Assembly: GCA_021156085.1 (NCBI GenBank)
Contig: JAJNBC010000001.1
Span: forward strand, 62,001-126,000
Reading direction: 5' to 3'
Origin: Gammaproteobacteria bacterium
GTDB lineage: Bacteria > Pseudomonadota > Gammaproteobacteria > DSM-16500
Length of the DNA stretch: 64,000 nucleotides
The position numbers and the translations under genes were made by a program. The notes below the pieces were generated by a model. That model saw only the letters and a list, made by a program, of their open reading frames with translations, did not search any database and was not told the origin of the DNA. Shown piece after piece: positions 37,897 through 46,861 of this stretch. The number at the start of each line of letters is the position of its first letter. Position 1 is the stretch's first letter.

Positions 37897-38947
37897 CGCG
37901 CGTCTCAAAGAAATTCTTTTCTTTCTTTAAGTCCATGATTTCACTCATCCAAGGAAAGGGATTCGTTGCCCCTGGATATTGTTGTGTTAATCCAATTTGG
38001 GCGCAGCGGCGGTTAGCGATAAATTGCAGATATTCTTTGAACATTTCTGCATTCATTCCTAATATGCCCCGGGGCATCGTATCTACTGCATAAGCATATT
38101 CCATGTCTACGCCGCTACGGATCATATCAATAGCTTCTTGTTTAAAATTTTCAGTCCATAAATGCGGGTTCTCAATTTTAATTTGATTGATGACATCAAT
38201 ACCGAAATTCATATGCATGGATTCATCTCGCAAAATATATTGAAGTTGCTCTGCGGTGCCCGTCATTTTATTGCGGCGACCCATTGATAAAATTTGCGTA
38301 AAGCCTACATAAAAGAAAATGCCTTCAAAAATAACATAAAAAGCAATTAAATCACGCAACAGACGACGATCATTTTCGGGTGTGCCTGTATGGAAGTGAG
38401 GGTCCCCTAAGCTTTGTGTATAAGGCAATGACCAGGCTGCCTTACGTGCAACAGCAGGAACTTCACGATACATATTAAAGACTTCCGCTTCATCCATGCC
38501 TAAGCTTTCAATGATATGTTGATATGCATGGGTATGTAATGCTTCTTCAAATGCCTGTCGCAACAGATATTGCCGGCATTCTGGGTTAGTGATGTGTCTA
38601 TATACTGCTAGCACTAAATTGTTGGCAACCAATGAATCCGCTGTAGAGAAAAAGCCTAAATTACGCATAATGAGCATGCGCTCGTCTTCCGTGAGACCAT
38701 GCGGGTCTTTCCAAAGTACAATATCAGCCGACATATTAATTTCATTTGGCATCCAATGATTAGCACAGGCATCTAAATATTTTTGCCACGCCCATTTGTA
38801 CTTGAAAGGCACTAATTGATTTAAATCCGCACGGCAATTGATGATGCGTTTATCATCCACTTGAATGCGCGCAGCCCCCATTTCTAAAGATTCTAATCCT
38901 GTGGCGCCACCTTCCGTTAGTGCTGTTCTGTCCCGTGCTATACCCAT
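37850..38947 (-). CDS. nrdB: NrdB, class Ia ribonucleotide reductase beta subunit
   Basis: A protein of 365 residues holding the di-iron/tyrosyl-radical cofactor. Iron ligands are visible in [13 protein letters not shown] and [12 protein letters not shown]. The C-terminus (GGTLSWDEE) is the tail that binds NrdA. I chose ATG 38947 with GGAG 8 nt upstream; an in-frame TTG at 38965 adds six residues. It follows nrdA by 28 nt, so both are made from one NrdR-controlled transcript. Confidence 0.93.
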   Translation of the reverse strand: MGIARDRTALTEGGATGLESLEMGAARIQVDDKRIINCRADLNQLVPFKYKWAWQKYLDACANHWMPNEINMSADIVLWKDPHGLTEDERMLIMRNLGFFSTADSLVANNLVLAVYRHITNPECRQYLLRQAFEEALHTHAYQHIIESLGMDEAEVFNMYREVPAVARKAAWSLPYTQSLGDPHFHTGTPENDRRLLRDLIAFYVIFEGIFFYVGFTQILSMGRRNKMTGTAEQLQYILRDESMHMNFGIDVINQIKIENPHLWTENFKQEAIDMIRSGVDMEYAYAVDTMPRGILGMNAEMFKEYLQFIANRRCAQIGLTQQYPGATNPFPWMSEIMDLKKEKNFFETRVTEYQTGGTLSWDEE

Positions 38948-38975
38948 GTCTATTCTCCAATTCAATTTACATCAT

Positions 38976-41792
38976 TTATTGACAAGCTTCGCAATCCGGA
39001 TCCGTGATCAGGCATGCTTTAGGTTCTGCTTCTGTTTGCACAGCGTTTAACGCTCCATCATGAATCGTGGATTTTTCTGTGTTTGTCGCCCCCAGACTAC
39101 GCATATAATACGTGGTCTTAAGACCACGTATCCAGGCAAGACGATAGAGTTGATCTAATTTTTTGCCTGAGGGTTGTGCCATATAGAGGTTCAGCGATTG
39201 GGCTTGGTCTAACCATTTTTGCCGACGTGAAGCGGCTTCTACTAGCCAAGAGGGATCTATTTCAAAGGCAGTAGCATACTGTTGCTTAATTGTGTCTGGT
39301 ATACGGCTAATTTTGGAAACACTACCGTTATAATATTTTAAATCATTCACCATCACATCATCCCACAGACCAATATTTTTGAGATCATTTACGAGATAAG
39401 GATTGATAATAGTAAATTCACCTGATAAATTAGATTTCACAAATAAATTTTGATAAGTGGGCTCAATGGATTGTGAAACGCCGCAAATATTAGCAATGGT
39501 AGCCGTGGGTGCAATAGCTAATACATTAGAGTTACGCATACCTACTTTTTTCACCCGTTTACGCAAGGTATCCCAGTCTAAGGTTTGTTGACGGTTTTGC
39601 TCTAGATAACCATTGCGGTTCTGTTGCAGAATTTCAATGGAGTCTATCGGTAAAATACCTTGGCTCCAGAGTGACCCTTCAAAAGTAGGGTATTTACCTC
39701 TTTCTTCTGCTAACAAAGTAGAGGCTTCAATCGCATAATAACTAATAGCTTCCATAGAACGATCCGCAAAATCGAGCGCAGCTGTCGAAGTATAAGGGAT
39801 ACCTAATTGATAAAGTGCGTCTTGGAAAGCCATGATTCCCATGCCAATGGGTCTGTGTTTTAAGTTAGAATGACGTGCTTGTGGGACAGCATAATAATTA
39901 ATATCAATCACATTATCGAGCATACGGATAGCAGTATGCACAGTGCGACGTAATTTTTCTTGGTTCAAGCCGTTCTCGGTCATGTGCGCAGCCAAGTTAA
40001 TACTACCCAAGTTGCAAACTGCAATTTCATCTTGAGATGTGTTTAAGGTGATTTCAGTACATAGATTAGAACTGTGTACTACACCTGCATGCTGTTGCGG
40101 CGATCGTAGGTTACAAGGATCCTTAAATGTAAGCCAAGGATGACCCGTTTCAAAAAGCATTCCTAGCATTTTACGCCATAAATTGACGGCTGGTATTATT
40201 TTGAAGTTACGAATTTCACCCCGTGCTGCTTTTGCTTCATAAGCAGTATATTTATCTTCAAATACCTTGCCATAAGAATCATGTAAATCAGGTACTTCAT
40301 CAGGCGAAAACAGCGTCCATTCTTTTTGTTCATGTACTCGCTTCATAAATAAATCAGGTATCCAATTCGCCGTGTTCATATCATGTGTGCGACGACGTTC
40401 ATCTCCGGTGTTTTTACGTAGTTCTAAAAATTCTTCAATATCTTTATGCCACGTTTCTAAATAACAGCAGAGCGCTCCTTTACGTTTACCGCCTTGATTT
40501 ACTGCAATGGTTGCTGCGTTGGCGACACTTAGAAATGGCACAATACCCGAGGATTCACCATTGGTGCCTTTGATGGGTGCTCCTGTCGCGCGTATATTCG
40601 TACAGTCACCACCTAAGCCCCCTGCATGTTTAGACAATTGTGCATTACTTTTATACCATTCAAAAATACCATTCAAATCGTCGGGTACTGTCGAAAGAAA
40701 ACAGCTTGATAACTGCGGGCGTTGGGTTCCAGAATTGAATAATGTGGGGGTTGAACTCATAAAATCAAAAGAAGACAGCAAGTGATAAAATTCAATAGCG
40801 CGTTTTTCTTTTTCTGGTTCATTGAGCGCAAGACCCATCGCTACCCGCATAAAAAATACTTGTGGTAACTCAAAACGTATTTTATTGCTATGAATAAAAT
40901 AGCGGTCATAGAGTGTTTGCAAGCCAAGATAGTTGAATTGTAAATCGCGTTCGGGTTTAATCGCAGCGCTTAACTGAGTTAAATCATATGATTTGAATTT
41001 TTCATCTAATAATTTTAGCGCAATACCGCGATCTATATAAGCTTTGAGATAAGTATCGTATAGTGAATGCATTTCTTCAAAGGTTGCTTTATCCCTAATG
41101 CCCAAAAAAGAGAGGGCTTCACTTCGCAAATCATCAAGTAATAAACGTGCGGCAACATAGCTATAGTTTGGTTCTTTTTCGATAAGCACACGCGTTGACA
41201 TAATCAGCGCCTTACTGACCTGATTAATAGGAATCTTGTCAAAAAGGTTACGTTGAGTATCTTCAATGATATGTTTTGCTGAAACATCAGTGAGGCCAGC
41301 GCAAGCACTATTGACAAGATGGGTTAGGCGCGAAATATCCAGTGGCACTACTTTGCCATCATGTAGGGTTACATGGAGGGAAGGGCGGTTTGTTTCAGGG
41401 CCGGTTTCATTATCTTCTTTTTCTAGTTCGCGGATTTTTCGGCGTTCTTCGCGGTAGAGTACATAGGCGCGAGCAATTTTATGTTCACCGCTTCGCATTA
41501 GCAGCAATTCTACTTGGTCTTGGATGCTTTCAATATGTATGGTGCCACCGCTAGGTAGACGGCGGTTAAATGCTTCAGAAATTTGATTAACGAGTTGTGT
41601 GACTGTATCATGAATGCGAGCAGATCCTGCAGCCGATGTACCTTCTACAGCTAAAAAGGCTTTAGTCATAGCAATAGCAATTTTATTGGCATCGAAAGGA
41701 GTTAATGTCCCATTACGGCGTATTACCTTTAGATAACCTGGTGCTGTCGCGTTAATCTCAGGGTTTATTTTGCGTGATTCTACTATTTCCAT
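38976..41792 (-). CDS. nrdA: NrdA, class Ia ribonucleotide reductase alpha subunit
   Basis: A protein of 938 residues. Two N-terminal ATP-cone domains are visible (VIRRNGTLTPFDANKIAIAM near residue 22, HDGKVVPLDISRLTHLV near 134), then the catalytic barrel with the active-site segments NLCTEITL and IAPTATIANICGVSQSIEP, and a C-terminal redox tail with three Cys (CLITDPDCEACQ). It reduces ribonucleoside diphosphates to deoxy forms. Two ATP cones rather than one make it longer than E. coli NrdA and imply a more elaborate allosteric activity site. ATG 41792 has GGAGGAG upstream; a longer start at 41861 would reach into the NrdR region. Confidence 0.94.
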   Translation of the reverse strand: MEIVESRKINPEINATAPGYLKVIRRNGTLTPFDANKIAIAMTKAFLAVEGTSAAGSARIHDTVTQLVNQISEAFNRRLPSGGTIHIESIQDQVELLLMRSGEHKIARAYVLYREERRKIRELEKEDNETGPETNRPSLHVTLHDGKVVPLDISRLTHLVNSACAGLTDVSAKHIIEDTQRNLFDKIPINQVSKALIMSTRVLIEKEPNYSYVAARLLLDDLRSEALSFLGIRDKATFEEMHSLYDTYLKAYIDRGIALKLLDEKFKSYDLTQLSAAIKPERDLQFNYLGLQTLYDRYFIHSNKIRFELPQVFFMRVAMGLALNEPEKEKRAIEFYHLLSSFDFMSSTPTLFNSGTQRPQLSSCFLSTVPDDLNGIFEWYKSNAQLSKHAGGLGGDCTNIRATGAPIKGTNGESSGIVPFLSVANAATIAVNQGGKRKGALCCYLETWHKDIEEFLELRKNTGDERRRTHDMNTANWIPDLFMKRVHEQKEWTLFSPDEVPDLHDSYGKVFEDKYTAYEAKAARGEIRNFKIIPAVNLWRKMLGMLFETGHPWLTFKDPCNLRSPQQHAGVVHSSNLCTEITLNTSQDEIAVCNLGSINLAAHMTENGLNQEKLRRTVHTAIRMLDNVIDINYYAVPQARHSNLKHRPIGMGIMAFQDALYQLGIPYTSTAALDFADRSMEAISYYAIEASTLLAEERGKYPTFEGSLWSQGILPIDSIEILQQNRNGYLEQNRQQTLDWDTLRKRVKKVGMRNSNVLAIAPTATIANICGVSQSIEPTYQNLFVKSNLSGEFTIINPYLVNDLKNIGLWDDVMVNDLKYYNGSVSKISRIPDTIKQQYATAFEIDPSWLVEAASRRQKWLDQAQSLNLYMAQPSGKKLDQLYRLAWIRGLKTTYYMRSLGATNTEKSTIHDGALNAVQTEAEPKACLITDPDCEACQ

Positions 41793-41857
41793 TTGGCTCC
41801 TCCCGAGCGCGGTTAAAATTGTTAAGTGCTTATACCATATAGAGATTTTTCTAGAAA

Positions 41858-41873
41858 ACACAATATATAGGCA
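41858..41873 (-). promoter_or_regulatory. NrdR box 1 (nrdAB)
   Basis: ACACAATATATAGGCA matches the NrdR consensus acaCwAtATaTwGtgt at 13 of 16 positions. It lies 66 bp upstream of the nrdA start and 31 bp from a second box, the helical spacing typical of paired NrdR sites. Confidence 0.75.
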
Positions 41874-41888
41874 TTTTTATTTTAATTA

Positions 41889-41904
41889 ACACAAGATACT
41901 GTAT
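41889..41904 (-). promoter_or_regulatory. NrdR box 2 (nrdAB)
   Basis: ACACAAGATACTGTAT also matches the NrdR consensus at 13 of 16 positions. Start-to-start distance to box 1 is 31 bp, about three helical turns, so NrdR could bind both on the same DNA face and repress nrdAB when dATP is high. Confidence 0.72.
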
Positions 41905-42034
41905 ATTTTGAAGCGGCGCAAGAGGACAAGATGTGAGTTTGTTGTGGATATCTTGTGTATGTTTATATGTCACTAGCTGTCTGACTTTATTTCAGGCAAA
42001 ATCGCTTTTTGACCTACTACTTATCGAGGCAACG

Positions 42035-42823
42035 ATGGATAAAAAAGAAAAAATTATGGAAAAACGTACTCATCCACGTGGCATTTATCTTTTACCTAAT
42101 TTATTTACTACAGCTGCTTTATTTTCTGGGTTTTATGCTGTTGTTGCAGCTATGAAGGGTAGTTTTGATATTGCCGCTATTGCCATATTTATTGCCATGG
42201 TAGCTGATACGCTGGATGGACGGGTGGCACGCCTGACCAATACCCAGACAGCCTTTGGAGCTGAATATGATAGTTTGTCAGATATGCTAGCTTTTGGTAT
42301 TGCACCGGCATTAATTGTATATAGTTGGTCATTATCGCATTTAGGCAAATTGGGTTGGATGGCAGCTTTTCTTTATACAGCCGGAACAGGATTACGTCTT
42401 GCGCGCTTTAATACTCAGTCTCATGATATGGATAAGCGCTATTTCCAAGGATTACCTTGCCCTGCAGCGGCGGGGATGATTGTGAGCGGTGTATGGCTGG
42501 GATATGGTTGCGGTGTGGAGGGTATTTTAATTGCTATTCCCATGAGTGTGCTGACAATTATGGCTGCTGCGTTCATGGTGAGTACTATTCGTTATCATAG
42601 TTTTAAGCAAATTGATTTGAAAGACAAGGTGTCTTTTTTTATTTTACTGGTTCCTGTTTTAGTTATTGCTACTATTGCAGTGGATCCGCCTAAAATGTTA
42701 TTTGCTATTTTCTTTTGTTATGCTATTTCTGGTCCTTTGCTTACTTTATTGCAGTTGCGAAAAATGCGTAAACAGTCATTGCGAGCAAAGACGCGAGATT
42801 CAAGATCAATCAATAAATCTTAA
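42035..42823 (+). CDS. pssA: PssA, CDP-diacylglycerol-serine O-phosphatidyltransferase
   Basis: About 262 residues, multi-pass membrane enzyme making phosphatidylserine, the precursor of phosphatidylethanolamine. The CDP-alcohol phosphotransferase motif D-G-x2-A-R-x8-G-x3-D-x3-D is complete in DGRVARLTNTQTAFGAEYDS plus LSD. RGIYLLPNLFTTAALFSGF is the type II PssA N-terminus, distinct from the unrelated PLD-type PssA of E. coli. ATG 42035 has GAGG upstream; GTG 41933 is possible but would add a Leu-rich extension. The stop overlaps srkA's stop on the other strand. Confidence 0.9.
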   Translation: MDKKEKIMEKRTHPRGIYLLPNLFTTAALFSGFYAVVAAMKGSFDIAAIAIFIAMVADTLDGRVARLTNTQTAFGAEYDSLSDMLAFGIAPALIVYSWSLSHLGKLGWMAAFLYTAGTGLRLARFNTQSHDMDKRYFQGLPCPAAAGMIVSGVWLGYGCGVEGILIAIPMSVLTIMAAAFMVSTIRYHSFKQIDLKDKVSFFILLVPVLVIATIAVDPPKMLFAIFFCYAISGPLLTLLQLRKMRKQSLRAKTRDSRSINKS

Positions 42824-43794
42824 GTGAGTAATTCATCTTGATCATGCAAATTTTGTAATTGTTCTTGCCAATATAAAGACGTATTAAACCAGGGAAAACT
42901 AATAGGAAACGCAGGATCTGCCCAGCGCTTTGCTAGCCAACCTGAATAATGAAACATGCGTAACGTGCGTAATGCCTCAATCAGGTGTAACTCTTGCAAA
43001 TTAAAATCACAAAATTCACGGTATCCACTTAAGATATATTCAAGCTGTAATTGTATCTGCATTTTATCGCCCGATAATAACATCCAGATGTCTTGAATAG
43101 CAGGACCCATCATGCAATCATCCAAGTCAACAATATGAGGCCCCGCTTCGCTCCATAATACATTGCCTACATGCATATCGCCGTGTAAGCGAATATAATT
43201 TAATGTTCCTGCTTGTTGAAAATACGATTCAATTTTAGCTAATACAGATTCAGCAACATGGCAATATTTATCTTTTAAAAAAGCAGGAATGTAATTTTTT
43301 TCAATGAGAAAATGATAAGGGTTATAGCCATAAGATTGCACGTCCATCTTAGGCCGATTTTGAAAAGAACGGCAAGTACCTATCGCATGCAAGCGTCCCA
43401 TAAAACGTCCCATCCATTCCAATTGAGGTAGGCTATCTAATTCTAGTGCATGCCCACCCCAGCGTTTGAAAAGTGCAAAACGATAACCTTGATAGTGATG
43501 CAGGGTTTTTTGTGTAGTAGACATCCAAGGTGCAACGATAGGGATTTCATGTTCCACCAATTCCAGAGCAAATTGGTGTTCTTCCAAAAGGGCTGCATCA
43601 CTCCAGCGCTGTGGCCTATAAAATTTAGCAATGATCGGCGGCGCATCTTCAAGGCCTACTTGATAAACACGATTTTCATAGCTGTTTAATGCAAGTAAGC
43701 TACCACTGCACAGCAACCCCGTACTTTCAATAGCATCCAGAATGACCTCAGGGTGGAGGTTGGCATAAGGAACCTCGTTATTTAAGATTATCAT
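42820..43794 (-). CDS. srkA: SrkA/RdoA (YihE), stress response kinase
   Basis: A kinase-like protein of 324 residues in the aminoglycoside-phosphotransferase fold. GSLLALNSYENRVYQVGLED is the N-terminal glycine-loop region, the catalytic loop is HGDMHVGNVLW, and the metal-binding Asp follows in IVDLDDCMMGP. SrkA-type kinases phosphorylate Ser/Thr and protect against stress-induced death in E. coli. I chose ATG 43794: an earlier in-frame start at 43872 overlaps the upstream exported-protein gene. No dsbA partner lies next to it. Confidence 0.88.
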   Translation of the reverse strand: MIILNNEVPYANLHPEVILDAIESTGLLCSGSLLALNSYENRVYQVGLEDAPPIIAKFYRPQRWSDAALLEEHQFALELVEHEIPIVAPWMSTTQKTLHHYQGYRFALFKRWGGHALELDSLPQLEWMGRFMGRLHAIGTCRSFQNRPKMDVQSYGYNPYHFLIEKNYIPAFLKDKYCHVAESVLAKIESYFQQAGTLNYIRLHGDMHVGNVLWSEAGPHIVDLDDCMMGPAIQDIWMLLSGDKMQIQLQLEYILSGYREFCDFNLQELHLIEALRTLRMFHYSGWLAKRWADPAFPISFPWFNTSLYWQEQLQNLHDQDELLT

Positions 43795-43813
43795 TTTTAA
43801 TATTAGCCAAGCT

Positions 43814-44248
43814 TTACGCCCAAAAGGCGTCCCTATTAATTGTGCTACAAGTAATATGAGGATTATTTTCATTATAATCGGATAGAATCATTATGTGGCT
43901 TACAGTCATCGTAGAAAGATCTACCCTTCCCACCACACAGTCATGTCCTTTCATTAAAGTGGGTGTTGCCGGATTTTCTGCTTCAACTGCGTTAGTTACT
44001 CTAACAAATCCGCTGTTGGTAACATGAGGTAATACTAATACATTGGACCGAGAAGCATTCACTGCTGGAATAGTTGCTGACACAGGATTGCTGCATACTG
44101 GCGTTGCCCAGATAGTGGTGGGGCAAATGATATAGGTAATGGTAATTGGGTATTTTTGGCTCTCATTAAATATTGACGCATTATCGCTTGCAAATAATGG
44201 GCGGGAAAATAGAAGCAAGCATAAGATTAGGTTTATTTTACGCCTCAT
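43814..44248 (-). CDS. Small exported protein, unknown function
   Basis: A protein of 144 residues with a signal peptide (MRRKINLILCLLLFSRPLFA). The mature part is rich in Thr, Val, Asn and Pro with four Cys (IICPTTIW, VCSN, DCVVG, TCST) that could form two disulfides in the periplasm. AGGAG precedes the ATG. I recognise no family. It is the first gene of the accessory stretch that reaches to ssrA. Confidence 0.7.
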   Translation of the reverse strand: MRRKINLILCLLLFSRPLFASDNASIFNESQKYPITITYIICPTTIWATPVCSNPVSATIPAVNASRSNVLVLPHVTNSGFVRVTNAVEAENPATPTLMKGHDCVVGRVDLSTMTVSHIMILSDYNENNPHITCSTINRDAFWA

Positions 44249-44538
44249 AAGTTTCTCCTAGGATTATTTTGTTAAGATGCCATGGATAATTACATTGAGT
44301 GACAGCTAAGCTGTTATATTAAATAAAATAACCAGTGAATGAAAATGCTTAAATATAGACTCTATCTATATTTGCACCCCAGGTTAATTCTCTGTGCACT
44401 TTTATAAAAAAATAGTGCTTAAATAATCGTTGTACATTATACTACATTCAGAATAACACCTGCCATACTTTTCTATATAAAATATAGAGCAATAAGAGGA
44501 TACAATCTCATCATTGGACCATTGAAGGAAATAAAACG
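44249..44538. other. AT-rich intergenic region before the XRE regulator
   Basis: About 290 bp, strongly AT-rich, between two divergent genes. It must hold both their promoters. I see short inverted repeats (TATAGA-TCTATA near 44355-44370, and TATATAAAATATA near 44474) but no motif I can name and no RNA gene. Confidence 0.4.
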
Positions 44539-44622
44539 ATGAAACCTTATACTGAATATCTTATATTCCTTACAAAAAAACACTGTGACAAATGTGTAGT
44601 AGTCAAACTTATGGGTAATTAA
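44539..44622 (+). CDS. 27-residue leader ORF upstream of the XRE regulator
   Basis: ATG at 44539 has GAAGGAA upstream and encodes 27 residues (MKPYTEYLIFLTKKHCDKC, then a short Val-rich end) with a CxxC pair. Its TAA ends two bases before the ATG of the XRE gene, which has no convincing ribosome-binding site of its own. This fits a coupled leader peptide or a small protein. Confidence 0.45.
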   Translation: MKPYTEYLIFLTKKHCDKCVVVKLMGN

Positions 44623-44624
44623 AG

Positions 44625-45116
44625 ATGTTTCCCTCCGAGAAACTTGCTTTGCATCCATTAAAAGCTTGCTCGCAAGAAATTGCCATGCGGCTTCGCGCGC
44701 TACGAAAAGAGGCAGGTTTTAAAACAGAAAAATCATTTGCTGAAAAATATGGTATTCCCTTAACGACTTATTCCCAGCATGAAACGGGCAAACGAAGAAT
44801 ATCAGCTGAAACATGTATTAATTATTGCGTGAAACTCAATGCAAATGTATGTTGGATGTTGACTGGCGCAGGGGATCCTTTTGCAAAACCCTCCACTACA
44901 ATGCAGATAGGTGGAGCTCAAGGTCTGGGTGAAAAAAAATTGGGTACGCTGCGGCAAGTGCTTTTATCAGCGCAGTCATTTTTAAGTAATGGCCAGCTTT
45001 CTTTTTCAGAATGGGTCGATCGTTGCTTGGAGATTGGTATGGCATTGCCTGCTCAAAAAATAGATGATGAAAAAATAGAAAAAATCGTGAAGTTGGTGTT
45101 TGTAAAAATATCTTAG
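44625..45116 (+). CDS. XRE-family helix-turn-helix regulator
   Basis: A protein of 163 residues. The N-terminal half is an XRE/Cro-type helix-turn-helix (IAMRLRALRKEAGFKTEKSF, then YGIPLTTYSQHETGKR). NANVCWMLTGAGDP closes the domain, as in phage-repressor-like proteins. The C-terminal third is helical and without a recognised domain, lacking a LexA-type Ser-Lys peptidase. It probably represses its own promoter region and a neighbour. Its stop codon lies within a TTAGGATCTGTTGACA sequence resembling the end of the ~143-bp repeats seen elsewhere in the window, so its natural C-terminus may have been changed. Confidence 0.8.
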   Translation: MFPSEKLALHPLKACSQEIAMRLRALRKEAGFKTEKSFAEKYGIPLTTYSQHETGKRRISAETCINYCVKLNANVCWMLTGAGDPFAKPSTTMQIGGAQGLGEKKLGTLRQVLLSAQSFLSNGQLSFSEWVDRCLEIGMALPAQKIDDEKIEKIVKLVFVKIS

Positions 45117-45268
45117 GATCTGTTGACATGTATGGACTCTGCCCTGCATGTGATTGAGTCCGTGTAGAAGTTAAAATAGAGAATTGTGCTGTTCGGGCAG
45201 AAAATCAGTACGCTTAGCTCTCTGGCTATTGCTTAGATATTTTACAGAATTGCCATCCTCTAGTGCTA

Positions 45269-45306
45269 CCCAGTATAGCCCCCTAGAAATAATATACTGG
45301 GGGGCT
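45269..45306 (+). terminator. Terminator-like hairpin with two alternative stems
   Basis: CCCAGTATA (45269-45277) pairs with TATACTGGG (45293-45301). AGCCCCC (45278-45284) can instead pair with GGGGGCT (45300-45306), followed only by TT. The two stems compete for 45300-45301. It may end the XRE transcript or act as an attenuator before the exported-protein gene at 45333. Confidence 0.4.
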
Positions 45307-45332
45307 TTAGAATTTATATAGCGAGGTGAAGA

Positions 45333-45935
45333 ATGAAAAATTTATTTAGCAGCAGCATTGGAATAGCTATTGGTTTGTTAGCAATCAGCATTACTTCAAC
45401 AGCGTTTGCTGGATTTGTGTGTCCTTTATTAACCTTACAAGACGTTCAATCTTTTATAGAAAATGGAGCTATTACAACGGATGGCCGTACCCTGGAAAAG
45501 GAAATAGGTTTTAAGCCTGCAGAGCAAATTAATAAGCTTTTGGGCGACAGATACTATGGGAAAATTGAAGATTTAAATGATAAGTATTACCAGATGCATC
45601 AAAATAAAACTATTAACGGCCAAGATTATATGTTTTCCATTGGTAATGTATTAGGAAAAGACTTCGCTGAAGCTAGAGATAGAGTAAAGCAAATTCTTTT
45701 AAGCGATGCAGACAGTAAAACAATCTTTAATGGTGAATATTTCGAAAATGATTCTTCAGAAGAGACTGAAGCGGGGGAAAAGAGTGGAGGATGTTTATAT
45801 AAGATAGCAGATGATTATTCTAAATCCCTCTCTTTTAAAGGTACGTTTGGTTCAATACCTATTCCTCCCAACTTATTTAAATCAAGCTACGAAACGATCA
45901 CGTTTATCTTAATACTACCCCCGTTCCCCGAATAA
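45333..45935 (+). CDS. Exported protein of unknown function
   Basis: A protein of 200 residues: signal peptide to about residue 27 (IGLLAISITSTAFA), then a soluble domain starting GFVCPLLTLQDVQSFIENGA with a second Cys late in the chain (GGCLYKIADDYSK), so one disulfide is possible. The C-terminus is hydrophobic and Pro-rich (ITFILILPPFPE). GAGGTG precedes the ATG. The CPxLxxxxVxxFIxxG start resembles small secreted proteins I associate with Legionella, but I cannot name the family. Same strand as the XRE gene. Confidence 0.7.
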   Translation: MKNLFSSSIGIAIGLLAISITSTAFAGFVCPLLTLQDVQSFIENGAITTDGRTLEKEIGFKPAEQINKLLGDRYYGKIEDLNDKYYQMHQNKTINGQDYMFSIGNVLGKDFAEARDRVKQILLSDADSKTIFNGEYFENDSSEETEAGEKSGGCLYKIADDYSKSLSFKGTFGSIPIPPNLFKSSYETITFILILPPFPE

Positions 45936-46267
45936 TACCTCTATCCTACATTGAATAGAGGGGCCTCAGCCGTAAATATTCTCGCCCCTCCTCCGAAGAA
46001 AGGAAGGCCGTCTGAGGCCAATCTTTTGCGAAAAATCTTTTCAAAATTCTCCCCTGCTCTCATGTATGCTCCCTTTTTCATTCATTTTTCGCAAGACCTT
46101 GTTTCACCTCGGTTCTTAGGGGCGTTGTATGAGTGGAGACCGTGAACAGTTATTATCCGTCGGACTTTATAGTGGAATAGGGGGGTAAAAACCCGTCTTT
46201 CAAATTTCAAGAGTTTTAGTTTTTAGACGTTTTTGGAATTCCTTAGAAGTGCAGGGGGCATGGTGGC

Positions 46268-46421
46268 AGAACCATTTAATTCCCCTATTTTGGTAGGGGG
46301 CGAGGCGCTTTGGGGGTTGGAGGCCTAGGTTTTGGCTACCCATATTCAATGGGTGATTGAGGTTTAATCGGATTGTCGAGAATTTTTGAAGCATGTTATT
46401 CAGCCGTAGGAAATAGATTCA
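46268..46421 (+). repeat. Direct repeat, copy 1 (~150 bp)
   Basis: Shares with 46551-46695 the blocks TTTAATTCCC, GGGGCGAGGCGCTTT, TCAATGGGT, GTTTAATCGGATTGT and CATGTTATTCA in the same order and spacing. Copy 1 contains a small hairpin CCCCTATTTTGGTAGGGG. No coding potential. Confidence 0.7.
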
Positions 46422-46550
46422 TTTGAGTTCTAGCTGTCTGGGGTACTCTTTGAACATATTAGAAATGAGAAAGTCAGTGATACCAATGAGCTTCTGGACT
46501 TAATTGGATTCTGTTGGAATGATAATTGGTGGACATGCTGTCAGAAAATT

Positions 46551-46695
46551 GGAACCAATTTAATTCCCATATTTTGGAATGGGGCGAGGCGCTTTTGGGG
46601 CTCCTCGCATAGGTTTAGGCTGTCGATTTTCAATGGGTTATTGATGTTTAATCGGATTGTTGAAACATGTTATTCACCAGTAGGGAATAGAATCA
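46551..46695 (+). repeat. Direct repeat, copy 2 (~145 bp)
   Basis: Second copy, starting 283 bp after the first; the same ordered blocks with many point differences and small gaps, so the duplication is old. Confidence 0.7.
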
Positions 46696-46861
46696 TAGCT
46701 TCTTAGTATTTGGGTGTTGTCAAAACTGCTTGCAAGAGGATAAGTTAGGGTTACAATTGCAACCGTTATCCCTTCATTTAATCCCCGTTTTCTTGATTAC
46801 CTCATTGTTTTCCATGAACAAAATGATTAGCCTTATTCACTCAATTTAAAGGAGGGATGAT

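Larger units (their letters stand above)
45936..46861. other. 926-bp gene-free region with inverted and direct repeats
   Basis: No convincing ORF. It holds a hairpin after the exported-protein gene (CCTCTAT/ATAGAGG, 45938-45961), an 11-bp inverted repeat (TTGCGAAAAAT and ATTTTTCGCAA near 46026-46093), two copies of a ~150-bp sequence (46268-46421 and 46551-46695), and a hairpin GGATAA/TTATCC (46738-46771) before rhuM. It could encode RNA or be debris of a mobile element. Confidence 0.5.

Noticed and set aside
45951-46145. 64-residue ORF in the gene-free region
   Set aside because: No ribosome-binding site, no recognisable protein pattern, and it overlaps inverted repeats.
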